Origin: Pedobacter sp. MC2016-24
Lineage (GTDB): Bacteria > Bacteroidota > Bacteroidia > Sphingobacteriales > Sphingobacteriaceae
DNA: 64,000 bases
Assembly (NCBI RefSeq): GCF_015223055.1
Contig: NZ_JADFBX010000008.1
Coordinates: 124,001 to 188,000 of the forward strand
Reading direction: 5' to 3'
Part shown: in pieces, positions 25,647 to 34,119 of the stretch
How positions within the stretch are numbered: the first letter of the stretch is position 1
How the letters are laid out: each line of letters starts with the position of its first letter
Translations under genes and position numbers: made by a program
The notes under the pieces: generated by a model
Databases searched by the model: none
What the model was told of the DNA's origin: nothing
What the model saw: only the letters and a program-made list of their open reading frames with translations

Positions 25647-28600
25647 ATGTTAAAAAAGTTTATAGATAACCCCGTGTTGTCGACAGTAATCTCTGTGATT
25701 ATTGTCATGCTCGGTATATTGGGACTCGTTTCCCTCCCCATTTCGCAATACCCGGATATTGCACCTCCTGCAGTAGAAGTAACTACGGCTTACCAGGGCG
25801 CCAGTGCAGATGTGGTGATGAAGAGTGTCATTGTACCTTTAGAAGAAGAGATCAATGGTGTAGAAAATATGACGTACATGACCTCTAAGGCCAGTAATGA
25901 CGGTAGTGCGAGCATCACCATTAATTTTAAGCAGGGCACAGACCCCGATCTGGCTGCCATTAATGTACAGAACCGGATAACCAAGGCTACGAGTTTACTG
26001 CCTGCAGAGGTGATCAAAGTCGGCATCACGACAAGCAAAAGATTAAACAGTGAAGTGTTCAGTTTTTTATTGTATAGTGAAGACGGGAAGTATGATCAGC
26101 AGTTTCTGGATAATTATTTAAAAATTAACGTGATGCCGCAGATTAAGCGGGTTCAGGGGGTAGGTTATGCTGCGGTATACGGCAGTAAAGATTACAGCAT
26201 GCGCATCTGGCTTAAACCAGATGCCATGGCCGCTTATGGTTTAATTCCTTCGGATATCACGGCAGCACTTGCCGAGCAGAACATTGAAGCGGCTCCGGGT
26301 AAAGTGGGCGAAAATAGTAATCAGAGTTTTCAATATACCTTGAAATATACCGGCAGGCTGGAAAAGGCCAGCCAGTTTGAAGAAATCCTGTTGAAATCGG
26401 GAAAAAATGGTCATGTATTGAAGCTGAAGGATGTGGCTACAATTGACCTGGGATCTTTTACCTATTCCAGTTCGCTGACTGCCCAGGGGCAGCAGGCACC
26501 CTATGTGGCCATCAGTCAGACTTCAGGTTCCAATGCCCATGAAATCATCATTCAATGTGAGCAAATCCTGAAAGATGCAGCGAAAACTTTTCCAAAAGGG
26601 GTTAAATACAGCGTATTTGCCAATGCAAATGAGTTTCTGGATGCTTCGATTTCCAAATTGATTTTCACCATTATTGAGGCTTTTATCCTGGTGTTTATTG
26701 TGGTATTTATCTTTTTACAGGATTTCAGATCAACCCTCATTCCTGCCATTGCCGTGCCTGTGGCGATCATTGGTACTTTTTTCTTCCTCAAACTTTTTGG
26801 ATTTACCATCAACCTGCTCACGCTTTTTGCATTGGTGCTGGCCATAGGTATTGTGGTGGATGATGCGATTGTGGTGGTTGAGGCGGTTCATGCCAAACTG
26901 GATCAAGGTGCTAAATCTGCCAAAAAAGCAACAATACATGCCATGAGCGAAATCAGCAGTGCGATCATTTCCATTACCCTGATCATGTCGGCGGTATTTA
27001 TACCGGTAACCTTTGTCACCGGATCTGTGGGGGTATTTTACAAGCAATTTGGTTTAACGCTTGCGGTGGCGATTGTGATATCAGCAGTGAATGCCCTGAC
27101 CTTAAGTCCGGCTTTATGCGCACTGTTGTTGAAACCACATGGAGCTGATCACGCAGTTAAAACAGGTTTCCTGCAGCGCTTTTATACCAATTTTAACGCC
27201 TCATTTGTGGTGATGACCAATCGCTATAAACAAGCTGTAGTGTTCCTGATTCAGAAAAAATGGATCGCTTTTGCGGTAATCGGGTTGTTTAGTTTGTTGT
27301 TCTGGTTTTTGGTGAAAACGACGCCGACAGGTTTTGTGCCCAATGAGGATAGCGGTTCGATCTATGGCAATGTGATTTTACCACCTGCCAGTTCGTTGGA
27401 ACGGACAGAGGCTATTGCCAATCAGATTGACAGCATCGCGCGTTCCATTCCGGAAATTGAGTTGTCATCCAGACTGGCGGGGATGGACCTGATCAGTGGT
27501 ACCGGAAGTTCGTATGCAGCCATTTTTATCCGTTTAAAACCCTGGAAAGAAAGAACCAAAAAAGGTCAGGACATTCAAAGCATTGTAGGCAAGCTTTTTG
27601 CGAAAACTGCGGAGATCAAAGGTGCCAGCATTATTTTCTTTGCGGCCCCGACCTTACAAGGCTTTGGCAACAATGATGGTTTTGAATTCCAGTTGCAGGA
27701 TAAAACCGGTGGCAATTACAAAGCTTTTGATGGGGTGATTGGAAAGTTCATGACCACCCTTAATCAAAGACCGGAGATTCTGTATGCCGCTACTTCTTAC
27801 AACACCAGTTTTCCACAATATGAGGTGAGCGTAGATGTAGCCAAATGCAAAGAAGCAGGCGTATTGGTCAATACGGTTCTGGAAACGCTGCAGGGGTATC
27901 TGGGCGGTATTTATGCTTCTGATTTTAACCGCTTTGGAAAGCAGTATAAGGTGATGATCCAGGCGGAAGCCGCGCAGCGGACAAGCAAAGCCGCTATAGA
28001 TCAGATTTATGTTCGGAATGATCAGGGCAATATGGCGCCGATCTCTGAATTCATCACCCTTAAAAAGATGTACGGCCCGGAGTTTATCAACCGGTTTAAC
28101 TTATTTACGGCAGGTGCGGTAAATGGTGCACCAAAGCCTGGTTACAGTTCGGGTGATGCGATTAAAGCCATACAGGAAGTAGCGGCGCAGACTTTGCCAC
28201 AGGGCTATACTTATGAATTTTCGGGATTGACCCTGGAAGAATTGGGCAGTGGAAGTCAGACCGTCCTGATTTTTGTGTTGAGTTTGTTGTTCATTTACTT
28301 CCTGCTCAGTGCCCAGTATAAAAGCTATATTTTGCCTTTGTCGGTGCTCTTGTCCTTACCCATCGGCCTGGCCGGAGCTTTCTTATTTGCCCGTTTGTTT
28401 GGCCTGGATAACAACATTTTCTTACAAATCAGTTTGATCATGTTGATTGGTCTGCTGGCCAAGAACGCAATTCTGATTGTGGAGTTTGCCCTGATGCATC
28501 GTTTAAGTGGAAGAAGCTTAATTCAATCGGCTATTTCCGGTGCTACTGCCAGGTTAAGGCCAATTTTGATGACTTCTTTTGCCTTCATATTTGGTTTGCT

Positions 28601-28784
28601 GCCCCTGATGATTGCTACTGGTGCAGGTGCAATTAGTAACCGCTCTATTGGTACTGCAGCTGTAGGGGGGATGTTGATCGGTACGGTATTCGGCGTGTTC
28701 GTCATCCCGGCATTATTTGTCGTGTTCCAGGCATTGCAAGAGCGTATTTCGGGCGTAAAGACCAAAGCTGAAACTGACCTGTAG
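25647..28784 (+). CDS. RND efflux pump, inner membrane transporter (AcrB/HAE1 type)
   Basis: The 1045-residue length is standard for HAE1 pumps. The N-terminus FIDNPVLSTVISVIIVMLGI, with SQYPDIAPPAVEVTTAYQGASA, is typical of AcrB. TM4 carries the proton-relay aspartates in GIVVDDAIVVVEAVH, and the second half has the expected GLLAKNAILIVEFA with its conserved Lys. Large periplasmic porter loops lie between TM1-2 and TM7-8. The pump exports drugs or other amphiphilic compounds using the proton gradient. It sits between its adaptor and outer membrane channel genes, so the whole tripartite system is encoded here. Confidence 0.96.
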   Translation: MLKKFIDNPVLSTVISVIIVMLGILGLVSLPISQYPDIAPPAVEVTTAYQGASADVVMKSVIVPLEEEINGVENMTYMTSKASNDGSASITINFKQGTDPDLAAINVQNRITKATSLLPAEVIKVGITTSKRLNSEVFSFLLYSEDGKYDQQFLDNYLKINVMPQIKRVQGVGYAAVYGSKDYSMRIWLKPDAMAAYGLIPSDITAALAEQNIEAAPGKVGENSNQSFQYTLKYTGRLEKASQFEEILLKSGKNGHVLKLKDVATIDLGSFTYSSSLTAQGQQAPYVAISQTSGSNAHEIIIQCEQILKDAAKTFPKGVKYSVFANANEFLDASISKLIFTIIEAFILVFIVVFIFLQDFRSTLIPAIAVPVAIIGTFFFLKLFGFTINLLTLFALVLAIGIVVDDAIVVVEAVHAKLDQGAKSAKKATIHAMSEISSAIISITLIMSAVFIPVTFVTGSVGVFYKQFGLTLAVAIVISAVNALTLSPALCALLLKPHGADHAVKTGFLQRFYTNFNASFVVMTNRYKQAVVFLIQKKWIAFAVIGLFSLLFWFLVKTTPTGFVPNEDSGSIYGNVILPPASSLERTEAIANQIDSIARSIPEIELSSRLAGMDLISGTGSSYAAIFIRLKPWKERTKKGQDIQSIVGKLFAKTAEIKGASIIFFAAPTLQGFGNNDGFEFQLQDKTGGNYKAFDGVIGKFMTTLNQRPEILYAATSYNTSFPQYEVSVDVAKCKEAGVLVNTVLETLQGYLGGIYASDFNRFGKQYKVMIQAEAAQRTSKAAIDQIYVRNDQGNMAPISEFITLKKMYGPEFINRFNLFTAGAVNGAPKPGYSSGDAIKAIQEVAAQTLPQGYTYEFSGLTLEELGSGSQTVLIFVLSLLFIYFLLSAQYKSYILPLSVLLSLPIGLAGAFLFARLFGLDNNIFLQISLIMLIGLLAKNAILIVEFALMHRLSGRSLIQSAISGATARLRPILMTSFAFIFGLLPLMIATGAGAISNRSIGTAAVGGMLIGTVFGVFVIPALFVVFQALQERISGVKTKAETDL

Positions 28785-28803
28785 CTTAACCAATTTGAAA
28801 ATC

Positions 28804-30189
28804 ATGAATAAAGATAAAATGAAAAAATACCATATGGGACTTTTGCTTCTGCTGGCAATATTGAGTGCCTGTAGCGTACAGCAAGCATATAAACGTCCGA
28901 TCGTGAATACCAGCAACCTATACCGCGACCAGGTGGATGTTGACAGTTTGAACTGGGGAACCAAGTCCTGGAGCACGCTATTTAAGGATACTGTTTTAAC
29001 GCATTTAATTGAAGAGGGGATAAGTCATAATCTCGACCTGAAAATAGCCATTCAACGCATCGAGGCTTCGAGGGCTGTGTTTACACAAAGTAAAGCCGCT
29101 TTTTTACCTGAGCTGAATGCCAAAGCCAGTGTTACCCAATCTAAGTTGGCGTACCCCCAAGGATTTGGAATCATCAGTTCATCTACGCAGTATGATGTGG
29201 GCTTAACCGCCGGTTGGGAAGCCGATATCTGGGGTAAGATCAAAAGTGCCAAACGCAGTGCATTGGCAAGTTTATTACAAACTGAAGCTGCTCAGAAAGC
29301 GGTGAAAACTCAGCTCATCGCAGATATCGCCAATTCCTATTTTACTTTGCTGGCACTGGATGAACAATTGCTGATTCTGAAGCAAACGGTCACGATTCGT
29401 CAAGCTGATGTAAGGGCCATGCGCGCCTTAAAAGCAGCGAATATTGTCAATGGAGCGGCAGAAGTACAAAGCCTGGCCAATCAATATGCTGCGGAAGTGG
29501 CCATCCCGCGGTTGGAACAGCAAATCCGGGAAATGGAAAATGCACTTAGCGTTTTACTGGCCCGTCCTGCTGCTGTGGTAGAAAGAACTTCTTTGGGGGT
29601 ACAACAGGCAACTGTTGATCTAAAATCTGGTGTACCAGCAAATTTATTGCAAAACAGACCGGATGTGAAGCAAGCAGAGTATGCCTTTGCAGCCGCTTTT
29701 GAGGCCACCAACGTTGCCCGGAAATCTTTCTATCCCAGCTTCACGCTCACTGCATCCGGAGGTTTCACCAGCTTTAGTTTTAAAGATTGGATTACCCCAT
29801 CCGGATTGTTCGGCAATCTTGCTGCCGGAATTGCGCAACCCATTTTTAATCGCGGGATCAATAAATCCCGTCTGGCTATTGCCCGTGCAACACAACAGGA
29901 GGCTGCGCTTAATTTTCAAAAAGCGTTGTTAAGGGCTGGTACAGAGGTTTCAAATGCCTTGTTTGCTTACCAGGTTGCAACACGGCAGCAAGAAATCAGA
30001 ACAAAACAAGTAGCCGCACTACAGAAGTCAGTTGATTTTACCAAAAAGCTTTTGCGGTACAGCGCTGCAACCAATTATACGGATGTACTGACTTCGGAAC
30101 AGAACCTGCTTGCTGCACAACTGGAAGGGGTAAATGACCGCTTACTGGAATGGCAGGCGGTGATTGCTTTGTATCGTGCAATACTGTAA
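28804..30189 (+). CDS. Outer membrane efflux channel lipoprotein (OprM/NodT family)
   Basis: From ATG 28804 the protein is 461 residues with a lipobox (LLAILSACS). The family shows two repeats of a helical/strand unit, with marks such as TLFKDTVLTHLIEEGISHNLDL, YDVGLTAGWEADIWGKIKSAKRS, NRPDVKQAEYAFAAAFEATNVA, FYPSFTLTASGGF and QPIFNRGINKSRL. It forms the trimeric exit duct of the pump. It follows the pump gene by 19 nt, and a repeat element lies 12 nt after its stop. The in-frame TTG at 28795 is a less likely start. Confidence 0.95.
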   Translation: MNKDKMKKYHMGLLLLLAILSACSVQQAYKRPIVNTSNLYRDQVDVDSLNWGTKSWSTLFKDTVLTHLIEEGISHNLDLKIAIQRIEASRAVFTQSKAAFLPELNAKASVTQSKLAYPQGFGIISSSTQYDVGLTAGWEADIWGKIKSAKRSALASLLQTEAAQKAVKTQLIADIANSYFTLLALDEQLLILKQTVTIRQADVRAMRALKAANIVNGAAEVQSLANQYAAEVAIPRLEQQIREMENALSVLLARPAAVVERTSLGVQQATVDLKSGVPANLLQNRPDVKQAEYAFAAAFEATNVARKSFYPSFTLTASGGFTSFSFKDWITPSGLFGNLAAGIAQPIFNRGINKSRLAIARATQQEAALNFQKALLRAGTEVSNALFAYQVATRQQEIRTKQVAALQKSVDFTKKLLRYSAATNYTDVLTSEQNLLAAQLEGVNDRLLEWQAVIALYRAIL

Positions 30190-30201
30190 TAATTTCATTT
30201 G

Positions 30202-30295
30202 AAAAATATGCCTTCTGTGAAGAGGCCTAGGCGCTTTTTGCTCCCCTTCAGGAGCCTAAAAGATGCCAGACTCTGAATAGAATGGCTTATTTTTC
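30202..30295 (-). repeat. Dispersed 3'-flank inverted-repeat element, copy A
   Basis: Lies between convergent genes. On the minus strand it begins about 9 nt after the stop of the gene at 30305 and reads in that sense. Outer arm AAAAATAAGCCATTCT faces AGAAGGCATATTTTT. Relative to copy B, the ACC/GGT pair has become GCC/GGC, a compensatory change. The core GTCTGGCATCTTTTAGGCTCC and CGCCTAGGCC match copies B and C. Confidence 0.88.
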
Positions 30296-30304
30296 AAAAA
30301 GAGA

Positions 30305-30766
30305 TTATAGTAGCTGATAATCAGGTAGTTCTTCTACAAAAGCAAACTGTTCAGTTTGGTGGTTAATTACCGCATAACAATGTCTCAATCCATTTGTTAC
30401 GACCAGCCATTTGGCCTTGTGTACAGAATTGTACCTTGCAGCCTGATCAAAAGTAGCCTGGCTGATTTTTACTGAGGGTGCTTTGCATTCTATAATCATG
30501 AGCCGCTCACCCTGATTGTTGAAAATCACAATATCTGTTCTTTTCTGAAGCTTATTTAAGCTCAATCCTCCTTCTACCTGAATCAGCGATTTTGGAAATT
30601 TTCTATGTAAAATCAGATGCTGTATAAAATGCTGTCTTACCCATTCTTCGGGTGTCAATACCAGGTGTTTCCTGCGGATTTCATCAAATATGAAATATTG
30701 CTTGTCCTTTAAAGTAATTTTAAAAGGATATTCTGGTAGATTAAGCGGGACAGGGATAAATGACAT
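30305..30766 (-). CDS. Orphan type I restriction R-subunit N-terminal-like protein (PD-(D/E)XK fold)
   Basis: I start at ATG 30766 (MSFIPVPLNLP), 153 residues; an in-frame TTG six codons upstream is less likely. The sequence matches the HSDR_N_2 type of stand-alone domain: IFDEIRRKHLVLTPEEWVRQHF, RTDIVIFNNQGERLMIIECKAPS (the D and E-x-K of a PD-(D/E)XK nuclease core) and the Gln-containing ISQATFDQAARYN. No methylase or specificity gene adjoins, so this is not a restriction system by context. It is divergent from holA, and such genes often sit beside housekeeping genes in Bacteroidota. The actual substrate is unknown. Confidence 0.8.
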   Translation of the reverse strand: MSFIPVPLNLPEYPFKITLKDKQYFIFDEIRRKHLVLTPEEWVRQHFIQHLILHRKFPKSLIQVEGGLSLNKLQKRTDIVIFNNQGERLMIIECKAPSVKISQATFDQAARYNSVHKAKWLVVTNGLRHCYAVINHQTEQFAFVEELPDYQLL

Positions 30767-30811
30767 TTGTGCAAAAGTAGACAAAATTTTTATCTAAGTT
30801 TACAGCATCAT

Positions 30812-31837
30812 ATGAGTGCCGCAGATATCATCAAAGACATTAAAGCCAGGAAGTTTAAACCCGTTTACCTGTTACACGGTGAAGAGCCTTATTACATCGA
30901 TCAGATTATTCATTATATGGAAGCGAATATTCTGAATGATATGGAAAAGGGATTCAACCAGACGGTACTTTATGGTAAGGATACCGATATGGCTACCATT
31001 ATGAACGCTGCAAAGCGTTATCCGATGATGTCTGATTACCAGTTGATTGTAGTCAAAGAAGCACAGGATTTAAAATGGGCTAAAGAAACAGAAGGAAGCA
31101 GCAAGACTGCGGAGTTTGTATTGAGCTATTTTGAGAAACCCTTACCCAGTACAATTTTAGTTCTGGGTTATAAATATGCCAACTTCGACAAGCGCAAAAA
31201 GATTTATAAAGCCATTGATAAGAACGGGGTTATTTTTCAATCCGAACTGGTGCGCGACTATAAGCTGGCACAGTGGATTGATGAGCTGGTTAAAGAAAAA
31301 GGATACAAGATAGCGCCGCAGGCTTCTGCATTAATGGCTGAATACCTGGGGGCAGACCTGTCCAAGATTGCGAATGAAGTAGAGAAATTGTTGCTCAATA
31401 TCGGTAAGGAAACAACTATTGATACCGATATCGTACAAAAGAACATTGGCATCAGTAAAGAATACAACGTTTTTGAACTGCAAAAAGCCCTTGCGGTAAG
31501 AAACGTACTTAAATGCAATCAGATCATCAATTATTTTGCTGATAATCCCAAGGCCAATCCCATGGTCATGGTGATGGCCAATCTAAATGCTTATTTCTCG
31601 AAAATATTAAAGTATCATTACCTGCAGAATAAAGGGGATGCAGCTAAGGAACTGGGCGTAAATCCTTATTTTGTGAAGGACTTTGAAACGGCATCACGCA
31701 GTTATAACCTGAATAAAATATTCGATATCATTAGCCTGCTTCGCGAGTACGACCTGAAAAGTAAGGGCGTAGACAGCACGGGCAATACTACAGACGGAGA
31801 ATTGCTTAAAGAGTTGCTGTTTAAAATGCTGCACTAA
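30812..31837 (+). CDS. holA: DNA polymerase III delta subunit (clamp-loader)
   Basis: From ATG 30812 the protein is 341 residues, normal for HolA. The N-terminus MSAADIIKDIKARKFKPVYL, followed by LHGEEPYYIDQI, is the family signature. The AAA+-like middle has KRYPMMSDYQLIVVKEAQ, and the collar domain near the end includes ALAVRNVLKCNQIINYF and LLREYDLKSKGVDS. The delta subunit opens the beta sliding clamp in the clamp-loader complex. It is divergent from the 30305 gene, with the starts 45 bp apart. Confidence 0.93.
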   Translation: MSAADIIKDIKARKFKPVYLLHGEEPYYIDQIIHYMEANILNDMEKGFNQTVLYGKDTDMATIMNAAKRYPMMSDYQLIVVKEAQDLKWAKETEGSSKTAEFVLSYFEKPLPSTILVLGYKYANFDKRKKIYKAIDKNGVIFQSELVRDYKLAQWIDELVKEKGYKIAPQASALMAEYLGADLSKIANEVEKLLLNIGKETTIDTDIVQKNIGISKEYNVFELQKALAVRNVLKCNQIINYFADNPKANPMVMVMANLNAYFSKILKYHYLQNKGDAAKELGVNPYFVKDFETASRSYNLNKIFDIISLLREYDLKSKGVDSTGNTTDGELLKELLFKMLH

Positions 31838-31871
31838 TTGCTGTACCGCATTCTGATCAACCAGACTAAAA

Positions 31872-32261
31872 TTAGTAATTAAACAGGCGGTATCCCACCA
31901 TGAAGATCAACCTCAATGCGATAAATATTGCCAATGCTGTTTTTACATTCTTGTTTTGGATGACAGCTAGGAAGAATGCCATCGCACCAATCATGATAAT
32001 GTCTGTGGTCCAGCCGAAATATTGATAAATCATATTGACGGTATCCGAATCGCCATTTTTATACATTGGGGGAAGCACAACTTTATGGATGATAAACATG
32101 ATCGTAGAGATCAGATAGTCTATCCCCATAATGATCAGCAAGGATTTGATGGTGTGAGCATCAGAGCCGTTTTGCACAGGGCTGTTTTTTAACGCAGCTC
32201 CGCAGTTTTTGCAAAATTGAGCTTCAGGTAGATTGGGCGTATTACATTGAGGACAGTTCAT
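31872..32261 (-). CDS. Zinc-ribbon membrane protein, 129 aa
   Basis: The N-terminal zinc ribbon is CPQCNTPNLPEAQFCKNCG (Cys-x2-Cys ... Cys-x2-Cys). Three hydrophobic segments follow (around LLIIMGIDYLISTIMFII, IIMIGAMAFFLAVI and TALAIFIALRLIFMVGY). The ribbon probably lies in the cytoplasm. It starts 3 nt after the stop of the other zinc-ribbon gene on the same strand, so the two form a transcription unit. The function is unknown. Confidence 0.75.
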   Translation of the reverse strand: MNCPQCNTPNLPEAQFCKNCGAALKNSPVQNGSDAHTIKSLLIIMGIDYLISTIMFIIHKVVLPPMYKNGDSDTVNMIYQYFGWTTDIIMIGAMAFFLAVIQNKNVKTALAIFIALRLIFMVGYRLFNY

Positions 32262-32264
32262 AAG

Positions 32265-32966
32265 CTAGATCGGATAGTTGTTTTTATCAATAACCATGGT
32301 ATTTGCAGCACGGTCACCAAGCTTTCTGCCGTCTTCTGTTGCCAGAACCATAATGGGCTCTATAAATTGACCGATTATAGGAAAAAATCCCAATAGGGCA
32401 GAAACGATATTCCTGGCCAGGGACTTAGATTTTGAGCAGGGGGTATTGGTGTCTAAATCGATAACGATGAGTTGCATGGCACGCTTACCATAACTCTGTC
32501 CAATACCCATTCCATCTTTAAATAACTGATAGGCAATAGGTAATAAAAATAGAATGGCTCCACTAACCCCTAAAATAATCGTTAAGCTTTGATCGTTACC
32601 ATAAGCTGCAATAAATGCAAAAATAAGTAGGGCTGCCGAAGGAATTAACAAGGCAACGAAAATGAGGCCATCAATTAGAAATGCCAGAAAACGATTTCCT
32701 AAAGATGCTTTCGGATAAGGTTGATTTAAGGGAAGTCTGCTTTCAAAGGGATTGTTAACTGTATTTTGCTGTTCAAAAGGATTGTGTCTGTTTGGTTGTG
32801 GTTCAAATGGATTATGCGCCTTTGGCTGTTGTTCGAAAGGATTGTTTGCTTTTGGTTGTTGTTCAAAAGGGTTCTGGACAGGAACGCCCAGTTGAGTTCC
32901 ATCGTTGATACAAAATTTTACTTCAGGTGGATAACTGGCTTTGCAAACAGGGCATATTTGATTCAT
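32265..32966 (-). CDS. RDD-family membrane protein with N-terminal zinc ribbon and NPFE repeats
   Basis: The 233-residue protein starts with a zinc-ribbon-like segment (ICPVCKASYPPEVKFC). Residues ~32-75 hold five tandem units of about 10 residues, each beginning NPFE (NPFEQQPKA, NPFEPQPNRH and so on). From LGNRFLAFLIDGLIFVALL onward it is an RDD domain: the Arg-Asp pair, three to four membrane segments, GQSYGKRAMQLIVID and RKLGDRAANTMVI. RDD proteins are small transporters or channel-like proteins, poorly defined. It is the first gene of a two-gene unit with the other zinc-ribbon protein. Confidence 0.85.
   Translation of the reverse strand: MNQICPVCKASYPPEVKFCINDGTQLGVPVQNPFEQQPKANNPFEQQPKAHNPFEPQPNRHNPFEQQNTVNNPFESRLPLNQPYPKASLGNRFLAFLIDGLIFVALLIPSAALLIFAFIAAYGNDQSLTIILGVSGAILFLLPIAYQLFKDGMGIGQSYGKRAMQLIVIDLDTNTPCSKSKSLARNIVSALLGFFPIIGQFIEPIMVLATEDGRKLGDRAANTMVIDKNNYPI
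32736..32873 (-). repeat. In-frame 30-bp tandem repeat encoding NPFE units
   Basis: About five units of 30 bp inside the RDD gene, each encoding NPFE plus a Gln/Pro-rich tail. The first two are nearly identical; later ones diverge. Such repeats can vary in number. Confidence 0.7.
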
Positions 32967-33052
32967 AAAGGTCGTTAATTACGGTTTGATTACAGATTTA
33001 CAATAAAGATGCCAGAAAACTCTATTTTTGGACGCTACCATTTGAAAAGAAC

Positions 33053-33745
33053 ATGCGTGTATTGAAAAAGAATTTAAAAAGATTGGGTTACGTAATAGCC
33101 GGCCTGATCGTATTTGTGCTCAGTTACCTGGCCATTACCTGGTTACTTTTTTATGTGCCGGTCAATAAAAATGCTGCCCGGGAAGGCCTCAAAGAAATGA
33201 GTATTTACATCATGAGCAATGGGGTACATACCGATATTGTGGTGCCAGTAAAGACCGAAATTATAGACTGGAGCACGATTGCCCGGTTTGAAGATACGGA
33301 GTCTAAGGATACTACATTTCAGTATATCGCTTTTGGCTGGGGAGATAAAGGGTTTTATCTGGAAACGCCCCAATGGTCTGATCTAAAGTTTAGCACTGCA
33401 TTTAATGCCGCTTTTCACCTGGGCAGTACGGCCATGCATACTGATTTCTGCAGAAGCGTAATACCGGGGCAGCATTGTAAAGAAATCCGGATCAGTAAGG
33501 AGCAATATTTAAAACTGGTTCAGTACATCAAATCCAGTTTTAAATATGATGCCCACCGTCGTGTAATTCAAATTGAAACGCACAATGATGGTTATGGTCC
33601 TGACGATGCTTTTTACGAAGCGGAAGGGGCATACGATTTGTTTAATACCTGCAATACCTGGGCAAACAGTGCTTTAAAAGCCTGTGAACAGAAAGCTTGT
33701 TGGTGGACACCGACGGATAAGGGGATCTTTCATCAATATCCTTAA
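33053..33745 (+). CDS. DUF2459 / TIGR02117 family membrane-anchored protein
   Basis: This 230-residue protein has one N-terminal membrane segment (YVIAGLIVFVLSYLAITWLL) and an extracytoplasmic domain. Family marks are IYIMSNGVHTDIVVPV, IAFGWGDKGFYLETPQW, the Cys/His-rich end (LFNTCNTWANSALKAC) and CWWTPTDKGIFHQYP. The conserved His, Cys and Asn-Trp pattern suggests a cysteine-hydrolase-like active site, but the family has no settled function. It stands alone and is divergent from the RDD gene. Confidence 0.85.
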   Translation: MRVLKKNLKRLGYVIAGLIVFVLSYLAITWLLFYVPVNKNAAREGLKEMSIYIMSNGVHTDIVVPVKTEIIDWSTIARFEDTESKDTTFQYIAFGWGDKGFYLETPQWSDLKFSTAFNAAFHLGSTAMHTDFCRSVIPGQHCKEIRISKEQYLKLVQYIKSSFKYDAHRRVIQIETHNDGYGPDDAFYEAEGAYDLFNTCNTWANSALKACEQKACWWTPTDKGIFHQYP

Positions 33746-33788
33746 ATTCGTTTAGCTAAAGGCGGTTGTCAAATTTGGAAGTTTCTTT

Positions 33789-34004
33789 TTATTGCTTTAA
33801 TTGGCCGATTTTGTTTAACGTTTCGGTTAATTCTGCAGGCTTTTTAGTTCCTATGAGGAGTTTTGTATGATCATTAAACTCAAGTTGTAACCCCTCATTA
33901 CCTGAAACGTTAAATGCGTTGCCTTGCCCAAATAACCCAAATCTAATTCCCCATCCGCCGTATTCGGTTAAAGGTGAGTATTTTCTTACAAATGACTTTG
34001 TCAA
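33789..34004 (-). pseudogene. C-terminal fragment of a conserved small protein
   Basis: About 71 residues are readable from a TTG, with no ATG. The core (VRKYSPLTEYGGWGIR, AFNVSGNEGLQLEF, KLLIGTKKPAELTETLN) looks like the end of a longer Bacteroidota protein of about 150-170 residues, probably a PH-like membrane-linked protein. An in-frame stop lies a few codons upstream, so the N-terminal half, including the membrane segments I would expect, is gone. I take it as a 5'-deleted remnant; the family identification is from memory and tentative. Confidence 0.5.
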
Positions 34005-34072
34005 ACTGTCTCGTTCTTGTCCTATAGCTTAATATGCTGTTTGAAATTGCCGTTATGACCAAAGGCTGACCC

Positions 34073-34100
34073 TTGTGCCGTTCTCATTTCGTTAACTTTG
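34073..34100 (+). promoter_or_regulatory. Promoter of the LLM oxidoreductase gene
   Basis: TTG (34073-34075), 17 bp, TAACTTTG (34093-34100). Predicted start about 34104, leader about 16 nt. Confidence 0.5.
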
Positions 34101-34119
34101 AACTAAGCATTTTTTGCAG

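Noticed and set aside
30305..30766. Part of a type I restriction-modification system
   Set aside because: Only an HsdR N-terminal-like domain is present; no hsdM, hsdS or helicase part adjoins.
33009..33025. Possible fifth copy of the dispersed 3'-flank repeat (GATGCCAGA)
   Set aside because: Only nine bases match the core; no arms or pairing partner are present, and the place is a gene start, not a stop.
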